A DNA stretch of 5,089 bases from Candidatus Microgenomates bacterium (GTDB lineage: Bacteria > Patescibacteriota > Microgenomatia > 2-02-FULL-39-11). The stretch spans positions 1 to 5,089 of the forward strand of contig JALHWS010000043.1 of assembly GCA_022866885.1 (NCBI GenBank), given 5' to 3'. The notes below the pieces were generated by a model, which worked only from the letters and a program-made list of their open reading frames with translations, was not told where the DNA came from and did not search any database. Position numbers and translations under genes: made by a program. The first letter of the stretch is position 1. Each line of letters starts with the position of its first letter. This document shows, piece by piece, positions 1 to 5,089 of the stretch.

Positions 1-1
1 C

Positions 2-2332
2 ATTATCTACGGTTTAGCTCTATCGGCTGTCGCTTTTCTGATAGGCCTTGTTCCAGCAATTATCTGGGGAGTGATACCGGTCCTGACTCTGCCTCTTTAT
101 CTTGCAAGAAAGCCGAAGGGCGAGGAAGAAGTCAAAAATCTCCTTAACCGGTCAAAAAATGAGCCGGAAGTCCTTTTTCACCTGCTTATGAAACATCCGG
201 AGGGAGAGTTTGTGATGAGAAGGCTCGGATTGGATAAAAATGTCATCCTGAACTCGTTTCAGGATCTATCTATCCTGCATAGCAGGATTTCGCTGAGGCT
301 CAAGATTCCGGATCAAGTCCGGAATGACAACAAACCCACTCCTTGCCAGGTCTCGGAAGTTTGGAAATATCTGGCCGAAAGCTATCCGCCTTTTGCCAAA
401 ATCTTTTCCGAAAATAATTTAAAAGCTGATGATGTTTACGAGACGGCTCTCTGGTTTGAAAAACTGCAAACATATAAAACTCCTCCTTTGATATTTGACC
501 TCGAAAAGATCAAGAGCCTGCCGGGAATCGGGGCTGATTGGGCTTACGGTTATACGGTCGAGTTTGACAAATATGCCAAGGACATAACCCACAGAATCCC
601 GGCCTTTCCTCTCCTTGTCGGACGGGAAAAAGAACTTGAGCGACTGGAACGGATTTTAATCAAAACCGAAGCCAATAATGCTATTGTGGTCGGCGAACCG
701 GGAGTGGCGCGCCACATGATTGTGGAAACTCTCGCCCATCGTATCATGACTGGCAGCGGCAACAAAAATCTTAGTCATAAACGGATTTTATCTTTGAATA
801 TGCATTCACTCATCAGCAGCAGCCAGTCCCAGGGAGAAGTTAAGGGAATTACCGCCGAAATTATCGAAGAGGCAGAAAGAGCCGGCAACATCATCGCCGT
901 CATCGATGAAATGGAAAAATACGTCACCAATAAAGACGGTGGCGTCGATCTTTCGGATATCTTCGCCAAGTTTGCTGAAAGTTCGATCGGCATCATCGGC
1001 ATCACCACTCCATCCGGATACCACCGGTACATCGAAACCAATCCAATCCTCTCCCCTCTTTTTGAAAAAATCGAGATTGACCCGCCGACTCTTGAAACAG
1101 TCATGGAGGAAATGGAAATCTCCATAGTGCCTGTTTTGGAAAGAAAACATAAAATGATCATTTCTTATCAGGCGGTCAAAAAAACGATCGAAGACGCAGA
1201 TCGTTATATCAGCACCACCCCTTTCCCGGCCAAAGCGATAGAACTTCTAGATGGGGCGTGTGTCTATAAGAAATGTCATCCTGAGGAACGAAGTGACGAA
1301 GGATCCCGACCGATTTCAAGACTCCAACGGGATTCTTCCTCCGCCAGCCGGCGGACTCAGAATGACACTTTAACTGCTTCGGATATTGATGAGTTTCTTT
1401 CTGAAAAACTGAAGGTTACGGTGGGTGAACCGAAAGCGGATGAAAAAGAAAAACTGGCTAATTTAGAAACGCTTCTTCACCGGCGGATCATCAATCAGGA
1501 GGAAGCGATTAATGTCATATCCTCGGCACTGCGAAGAAGCAAACTGAACATCTCTTCCGCCAAAAAACCGATCGGCAGTTTCCTTTTTTTAGGGCCGACC
1601 GGTGTAGGCAAAACAGAAACCGCCAAGGCCTTGGCACAGGTTTATTTCGGCGACGAATCAAAAATGCTCCGCTTTGACATGAGCCAGTACCAGAAAACGG
1701 AAGGACTGGAAAGACTGATTGGATCCTCTTTGCTTGGAACGACCGGCGAACTGACCAGCGCTCTGACCGACAAGCCTTTTTCCCTGGTCCTTTTTGACGA
1801 GTTCGAAAAGTCGCCAAGAGAGATCTACAACCTTTTCCTTACTCTCCTTGACGAAGGTTATATTTCCGATGCCAAGGGCAAAAAAGTGGACGCTAAAAAT
1901 TCGATTATCATCGCCACTTCAAACGCCGGATCTGAGTTCATCAGGGAAAACATCAATGCCGGAAAACGCGGGGAAGAACTGAAAAACGCCCTTCTCGAAT
2001 ATATCCAGAAGGAAGACTTTTTTTCACCGGAACTCCTCAACCGTTTCGACGCCGTCGTTGTCTTTTCTACCCTTTCGGAGGGACATTTGCGGGAAGTGGC
2101 CAAACTGCAGCTTGGAGAACTGAATAAAAGACTTGCCCCTAAAGAAATTTCCGTGGCCATCACTTCTGAACTTGTTAAACAACTGGCGCTCGTAGGCCAT
2201 AACCGGCAATTCGGCGGACGGGAGATGAGGCGGGTGATTGCCGAAAAGATCGAAGACGAAATTGCCAATAAACTTTTATCCGGAAAAGTTAAAAAAGGAG
2301 AAGTAATAGAAATCGCCTCAATAATGATCTAA
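2..2332 (+). CDS. Membrane-anchored double-AAA+ Clp-type ATPase (ClpB/ClpC-like), 5' partial
   Basis: A Clp/Hsp100 family ATPase, probably acting on protein substrates at the membrane. Residues are numbered from the GTG at 71. The frame is open to the window edge and upstream codons encode a hydrophobic stretch of about 36 residues ending in LARK, so GTG 71 is internal and the start lies outside. A Clp-N-like region (about 20-135) follows, then D1 from VGREKELERL (183). D1 has a degenerate Walker A (GEPGVARH, 208-215), an intact Walker B (D279-E280), and PLF (329-331) where arginine fingers are expected. D2 has Walker A GPTGVGKT (508-515), Walker B D576-E577, sensor 1 N618, arginine finger R658 and sensor 2 GGREMRR (R717). 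No middle-domain coiled coil is present. Two palindromic repeats are translated in frame (residues 58-86 and 402-432). Neither pore loop has its aromatic residue, and no IGL/VGF-type ClpP-docking loop is seen, so partnership with ClpP is doubtful. Family call is firm; function is inferred. Confidence 0.93.
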   Translation: MIYGLALSAVAFLIGLVPAIIWGVIPVLTLPLYLARKPKGEEEVKNLLNRSKNEPEVLFHLLMKHPEGEFVMRRLGLDKNVILNSFQDLSILHSRISLRLKIPDQVRNDNKPTPCQVSEVWKYLAESYPPFAKIFSENNLKADDVYETALWFEKLQTYKTPPLIFDLEKIKSLPGIGADWAYGYTVEFDKYAKDITHRIPAFPLLVGREKELERLERILIKTEANNAIVVGEPGVARHMIVETLAHRIMTGSGNKNLSHKRILSLNMHSLISSSQSQGEVKGITAEIIEEAERAGNIIAVIDEMEKYVTNKDGGVDLSDIFAKFAESSIGIIGITTPSGYHRYIETNPILSPLFEKIEIDPPTLETVMEEMEISIVPVLERKHKMIISYQAVKKTIEDADRYISTTPFPAKAIELLDGACVYKKCHPEERSDEGSRPISRLQRDSSSASRRTQNDTLTASDIDEFLSEKLKVTVGEPKADEKEKLANLETLLHRRIINQEEAINVISSALRRSKLNISSAKKPIGSFLFLGPTGVGKTETAKALAQVYFGDESKMLRFDMSQYQKTEGLERLIGSSLLGTTGELTSALTDKPFSLVLFDEFEKSPREIYNLFLTLLDEGYISDAKGKKVDAKNSIIIATSNAGSEFIRENINAGKRGEELKNALLEYIQKEDFFSPELLNRFDAVVVFSTLSEGHLREVAKLQLGELNKRLAPKEISVAITSELVKQLALVGHNRQFGGREMRRVIAEKIEDEIANKLLSGKVKKGEVIEIASIMI
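241..329. repeat. Palindromic repeat inserted in frame in the Clp N-terminal region
   Basis: An 89 bp element with TGTCAT at 241-246 and ATGACA at 324-329. It contains three consecutive perfect hairpins: ATCCTGAA/TTCAGGAT (245-252 with 258-265), ATCCTGC/GCAGGAT (272-278 with 282-288) and ATTCCGGA/TCCGGAAT (305-312 with 318-325). The first and third arms are also imperfect inverted copies of each other. It resembles dispersed repeats known from many bacterial genomes that yield peptides of the VILNSFQDL...PDQVRNDN type. Here 29 codons (242-328) are read through without a stop, between the Clp-N-like segments MRRLGLDKN and NKPTPCQVSEVW. The nature of the element is clear; its mobility and copy number cannot be judged from one window. 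Confidence 0.85.
1274..1367. repeat. Second palindromic repeat inserted in frame at the D1-D2 junction of the Clp ATPase
   Basis: A 94 bp element with TGTCATCCTGAG at 1274-1285 and CTCAGAATGACA at 1356-1367, which are inverted with one mismatch in 12. Internal inverted pairs are ATCCT/AGGAT (1278-1282 with 1300-1304), ATCCCG/CGGGAT (1303-1308 with 1328-1333), ATTCT/AGAAT (1332-1336 with 1359-1363) and TCCGCC/GGCGGA (1340-1345 with 1350-1355). It is translated for 31 codons as a peptide that starts CHPEERSDEGS and ends RRTQND, a signature recognisable from translated dispersed repeats in many bacteria. It follows the D1 small-domain segment AIELLDGACVYKK and precedes LTASDIDEFL, the place where ClpB and ClpC carry their middle domain. 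Confidence 0.87.
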
Positions 2333-2346
2333 CCTGACGATCCGTT

Positions 2347-3666
2347 ATGATAAAAGTAAAATTGCTGATCATTATTTTTTTGAATTTTCTTCTTCTTTTT
2401 GCTCCTTTTGGTTCAGTCAAAAGCAGTCTGGCCGCTTCCGGCTGTGAAACCCGCGGCACCTGGCTTAATCCCAATGCTTTTAATTCAGATACTAGAAGAA
2501 CTGAAACGCTTAATAAAATTAAACAGGCAAATCTCAACACGGTGTTTTTAGCCGCTTATACTTTGGATGGTAATTATGGCTGGTCACAAAAAGCCGATTT
2601 TGATCAATTTTATACCATGCTCCGGCAAAACAATATCAGTGTTCATGTTTGGGTTGCCAACATGTATCGAATATCCGGTGTTGACTTCACCGATCCTGTT
2701 GAAAGAACGGCCCAAAAGAACTGGGCGATGTCATGGTTTAATCATTATCCGGATCTGGATGGATTTCACCTGGATTATATCCGCTATGTTTGGGGAGACG
2801 GGAAAATATACGCTGATAAAATGAAAGCTGTCAATAACACTGTAGAAACTATTTATAACGGAATTAAATCCCAATATCCAAATAAAAAATTATCAGCCGC
2901 CGTCTTTAGTTCGTGTAAAGATTACACTCATACTGAAGAACAAAATGCCATCCCTCTATGGTTTAAAACCTGGTTTAATAATCACCCCAATAATTATTAT
3001 TACGATAATTATGATGGGAATATCCATCGCACGCCCATTTTCATGTCGGTTAACCAGGACCCTGTCACCTGGATAACCAGTAACTATATTAATACAGTTA
3101 TTCCTATGCAATATACAACTGATGACAGCAAATGGAATACTGATGCCGATCAATGGAAATCTTTTTTAATACAAAACGGCAATTATCCTGCCATGGGACT
3201 TGGCTGGTTGAAACCCGATCCCAATGACCCCAATTCGGATTGGGGTTTTAATGCTCCGGGAATAGTCAGAAAAATCAATTATGGCAGGTCGCTGGGCTTT
3301 ACCGGCTTTGTGATTTTTGAACTTGGCAATGCTAATTTACCAACCGGCGTAAGCGATGGAGATTTGGTCAATGCATTGGCAAACGGCCCTTTTAGCAGTA
3401 AAGTTCCTTCATGCATGACTTCTTCTTCCTCGCCGACACCAACCAGGACCCCGACCCCGACGCCGGTATATAAGACCCCCACTCCCACTCCTTCCTCCTG
3501 TCCTTTTGCTTATTCCGGCGATTATAACTGCGACGGGTATATCAATGAGAGTGACTTAAACGCGCTTCTTAGCAAATGGATGACAAACGTGAATGATATC
3601 ACCGGAGACGGGAAGACAAATGAAAGTGATTTAAATAAATTGCTGGGGAATTGGAAGACGATATGA
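2347..3666 (+). CDS. Secreted GHL10-like putative glycoside hydrolase with Pro/Thr linker and C-terminal dockerin-type module
   Basis: Likely an exported TIM-barrel carbohydrate-active enzyme; the substrate is unknown. A Sec signal peptide covers about residues 1-29 (charged start, long Leu/Ile/Phe core, SLA-A cleavage site). The mature part opens with RGTWLNPNAF (36-45), followed by NTVFLAAY, the strand VHVWVANMY (99-107) and GFHLDYIRY (139-147). This order matches the GHL10 family (PF02638), with some resemblance to DUF4015 in the DYIRY motif. D143 and E325 (in VIFEL, 322-326) are candidate catalytic acids by inference only. A Ser/Pro/Thr linker (359-384) leads to two 12-residue EF-hand-like calcium loops, DYNCDGYINESD (392-403) and DITGDGKTNESD (417-428), each followed by LLxxW, as in a type I dockerin pair. 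The ATG follows the Clp stop by 14 bp with no clear Shine-Dalgarno sequence. Its end overlaps the next gene, suggesting an operon. Fold call good; activity unproven. Confidence 0.88.
   Translation: MIKVKLLIIIFLNFLLLFAPFGSVKSSLAASGCETRGTWLNPNAFNSDTRRTETLNKIKQANLNTVFLAAYTLDGNYGWSQKADFDQFYTMLRQNNISVHVWVANMYRISGVDFTDPVERTAQKNWAMSWFNHYPDLDGFHLDYIRYVWGDGKIYADKMKAVNNTVETIYNGIKSQYPNKKLSAAVFSSCKDYTHTEEQNAIPLWFKTWFNNHPNNYYYDNYDGNIHRTPIFMSVNQDPVTWITSNYINTVIPMQYTTDDSKWNTDADQWKSFLIQNGNYPAMGLGWLKPDPNDPNSDWGFNAPGIVRKINYGRSLGFTGFVIFELGNANLPTGVSDGDLVNALANGPFSSKVPSCMTSSSSPTPTRTPTPTPVYKTPTPTPSSCPFAYSGDYNCDGYINESDLNALLSKWMTNVNDITGDGKTNESDLNKLLGNWKTI
3421..3498 (+). repeat. Low-complexity Ser/Pro/Thr linker coding segment
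   Basis: A C-rich stretch encoding residues 359-384 of the GHL10-like protein, mostly alternating Pro and Thr (PTPTRTPTPTP, then TPTPTPSS after VYK). It joins the catalytic barrel to the dockerin-type module. Such linkers are typical between domains of secreted carbohydrate-active enzymes and are often glycosylated. The DNA is only approximately repetitive, so this is a protein linker rather than a DNA repeat element. Confidence 0.75.
3653..3666 (+). promoter_or_regulatory. Translational coupling site (ATGA overlap) with weak Shine-Dalgarno sequence
   Basis: The stop TGA (3664-3666) of the GHL10-like gene overlaps the ATG (3663-3665) of the beta-helix gene in an ATGA. GGAAG at 3653-3657 lies 5 bp before the ATG and could serve as a weak ribosome-binding site. 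The overlap supports co-translation of the two secreted proteins and fixes the start of the second, since a good signal peptide begins exactly at this ATG. Confidence 0.7.
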
Positions 3667-5089
3667 AAAAATATTTTATTTTGCTGGCTATTACTTTGTT
3701 TTTTTTCTTAATGCCCAAAAGCGTCTTGGCGGTTAATTATTATGTATCCACCACGGGGAATGACACAAATCTCGGCACGCTTTCCTATCCCTGGAAAACC
3801 ATCCAGAAAGCCGCTGCCACTTTAACGGCTGGTAATACGGTTATCGTCAAATCCGGTAACTACACAGGAACCATCACCCTCAGTCAATCAGGAGATAGCA
3901 CCCATCGAATTATTTTTCAAGGAGAAGCAGGCACCAAACTGTCGGGACAACTAAAGGTGTATGGAAGTTACATAACCATAAAAGCCTTTGAGATTACCGG
4001 GGTAGACCCCGGCGGAACTGATCCGTGGGCTCCATGTATTCAAATCCACCAAAATAATGTGGAAATATCTGACAGTACCATTACACACTGTTTTAGTAGT
4101 GGAGTTTACTTACTCCCTACTTCCTCTTACGGCATCGTCAAAAATAATCGCATTACGGATAGTGTGAGTGATGGAATTTCTATTGATGGCCAATATCAGC
4201 TAATTGAAAACAATTATATCGGCCACATTAGGAATTATTATCGAGAGGGTACTGCCTATCGTGGGGAAGCAGACGGGATACATTTTTTTGGTTCACATCA
4301 TATTATTAGAAACAACACCATCGAGGATCTCAATCATAAGTACACCAAATATACTCCCAGCAACACCTGTAACGACACCACCGCCCAAACCAATGCCGAA
4401 TGTTGGACTCACATTGATTGTTTTCAAGGATGGAATGGGACGAATGTCGCCATCAGTGATATCCTGTTTGAAGGGAACACCTGTCGTTTGTCTCGATCCT
4501 ATTTACCCAGCGGAGTGCCTCTCGACACCTTAATGGTGAAATTTTTCATGCTGCAACGGACCGCCAATACCCCTGTCGACAATATTGTTTTTCGAAACAA
4601 TTTCTTTATTAACGAATCCTATAACGGTTGGACACCGATTAATATCGGCAATGTGGCCTGCCAAGCTACGCTTCCAATAGAGGCAGTCAGCATTTATAAC
4701 AACACCTTTGTCAAAACAACCGGCGAGGGATTTATGGGAGTATTGCTCCGCTGTATAAATGGGATCGACATCAAAAACAATCTTTTTATCGATTTTGGCA
4801 ATGCTTCCCACTCCTATATTTATTCAAGCAACGATGTTTCCGGCATTACCATAGATCATAACGCTGTGTATAAAACCAACGGTAAAGCACCGGTCGGCGG
4901 TCCTTATCAGGGAGACAATATTCCGTCGCTTTGGATGCAGGACCCCAAGATTGTCAGTTTGTCCGCAGGGAATCTTCATTTGAATTCCAATTCCTCTCTC
5001 ATCAATGCCGGAGTGACATTACCCTCTGTCCTTTACGATATCGATGGGAACTCCCGACCTCAACCTCAAGGTTCTAGTTACGATATAGG
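3663..5089 (+). CDS. Secreted right-handed beta-helix protein (DUF1565/pectate-lyase-like, choice-of-anchor-Q type), 3' partial
   Basis: An exported parallel beta-helix protein, probably binding or cleaving an acidic or complex polysaccharide; no catalytic activity can be assigned. The frame is open for 475 codons to the window edge. A signal peptide (residues 1-23, ending VLA before VNYYVS) is followed by YYVSTTGNDTNLGTLSYPW (26-44) and KTIQKAA, the typical opening of DUF1565/pectate-lyase-fold proteins. The body has many short Asn/Ile-rich coils (IVKNNRI, LIENNYI, IIRNNTI, IVFRNNFF, IYNNTF, IKNNLF), as expected for stacked helix rungs. DGIHFFG (204-210) and HIDCFQGW (250-257) sit where such proteins often carry their conserved cleft residues. 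The visible end, DIDGNSRP (459-466) to SSYDIG, matches the DxxGxxRP...DIGAYE ending of choice-of-anchor-Q proteins, so the beta helix is nearly complete. A linker and dockerin-type tail like that of its neighbour may follow, but this lies outside the window. Confidence 0.88.
   Translation, partial: MKKYFILLAITLFFFLMPKSVLAVNYYVSTTGNDTNLGTLSYPWKTIQKAAATLTAGNTVIVKSGNYTGTITLSQSGDSTHRIIFQGEAGTKLSGQLKVYGSYITIKAFEITGVDPGGTDPWAPCIQIHQNNVEISDSTITHCFSSGVYLLPTSSYGIVKNNRITDSVSDGISIDGQYQLIENNYIGHIRNYYREGTAYRGEADGIHFFGSHHIIRNNTIEDLNHKYTKYTPSNTCNDTTAQTNAECWTHIDCFQGWNGTNVAISDILFEGNTCRLSRSYLPSGVPLDTLMVKFFMLQRTANTPVDNIVFRNNFFINESYNGWTPINIGNVACQATLPIEAVSIYNNTFVKTTGEGFMGVLLRCINGIDIKNNLFIDFGNASHSYIYSSNDVSGITIDHNAVYKTNGKAPVGGPYQGDNIPSLWMQDPKIVSLSAGNLHLNSNSSLINAGVTLPSVLYDIDGNSRPQPQGSSYDI

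Noticed and set aside
71..73. GTG as the start codon of the Clp-type ATPase.
   Set aside because: The frame is open through codons 2-70 and these encode a continuous hydrophobic segment that fits the downstream sequence, so GTG 71 is an internal valine codon.
775..1161. Open frames on the minus strand of the Clp gene, including 550-765, 775-1161, 1515-1817 and 1858-2268.
   Set aside because: They lie opposite a strongly supported AAA+ gene, have no recognisable domains and have compositions expected of shadow frames.
241..1367. The two repeats as part of a CRISPR array or as insertion-sequence ends.
   Set aside because: They are about 950 bp apart with coding sequence between them, differ in their centres, and the DNA between encodes conserved ATPase domains rather than spacers or a transposase.
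2333..2346. Promoter or terminator between the Clp gene and the GHL10-like gene.
   Set aside because: The gap is 14 bp with no hairpin, T run or paired -35/-10 elements. Co-transcription is the simpler reading, though a promoter within the end of the Clp gene cannot be excluded.
3227..3249. Terminator-like hairpin: ACCCCAAT/ATTGGGGT stem with TCGG loop followed by TTT.
   Set aside because: It lies inside the conserved part of the GHL10-like gene and the T run is too short. The stem is explained by codons for PNSDWGF, so it is probably chance.
4204..4811. Open frames at 4204-4533 (plus) and 4530-4811 (minus).
   Set aside because: Both fall within the beta-helix gene, whose signal peptide, DUF1565-like opening and DIDGNSRP ending show that its frame is the real one.

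Overview
The window holds three plus-strand genes in a tight tandem: a double-AAA+ Clp-type ATPase that enters from the left edge (2-2332), a secreted GHL10-like putative glycoside hydrolase with a Pro/Thr linker and a C-terminal dockerin-type calcium-binding module (2347-3666), and a secreted right-handed beta-helix protein that runs off the right edge (3663-5089). Coding density is very high: 14 bp separate genes 1 and 2, and genes 2 and 3 overlap by 4 bp (ATGA). No RNA gene, CRISPR array, transposase, convincing promoter or terminator is visible.

The organism is probably an uncultivated bacterium of the Patescibacteria/CPR type, possibly Microgenomates-like. This is inferred from three things: the divergent membrane-anchored Clp ATPase, the Pro/Thr-linker-plus-dockerin ending on a secreted protein, and the TGTCATYCTGA-type palindromic repeats. 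No marker gene is present, so the assignment is tentative. TGA is used as a stop by gene 2, so there is no sign of a UGA-recoded lineage.

The most interesting region is gene 1. Its frame is open to the left edge and encodes a hydrophobic N-terminal segment, so the GTG at 71 is not the real start. Two different palindromic repeats (241-329 and 1274-1367), which share TGTCAT termini, lie inside the coding region. They are read through without stop or frameshift and add about 29 and 31 codons. One lies in the N-terminal Clp-N-like region. The other lies at the end of the D1 module, where ClpB and ClpC carry their middle domain. The ATPase itself is unusual: D1 has lost the Walker A lysine and the arginine fingers, both pore loops lack the usual aromatic residue, and no ClpP-docking tripeptide is visible. 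D2 keeps its catalytic motifs.

Genes 2 and 3 are both exported and translationally coupled, so they probably act together on polysaccharide outside the cell or at its surface. Their substrate cannot be told from the sequence. Whether the membrane ATPase is functionally linked to them, or is only a neighbour, is open.
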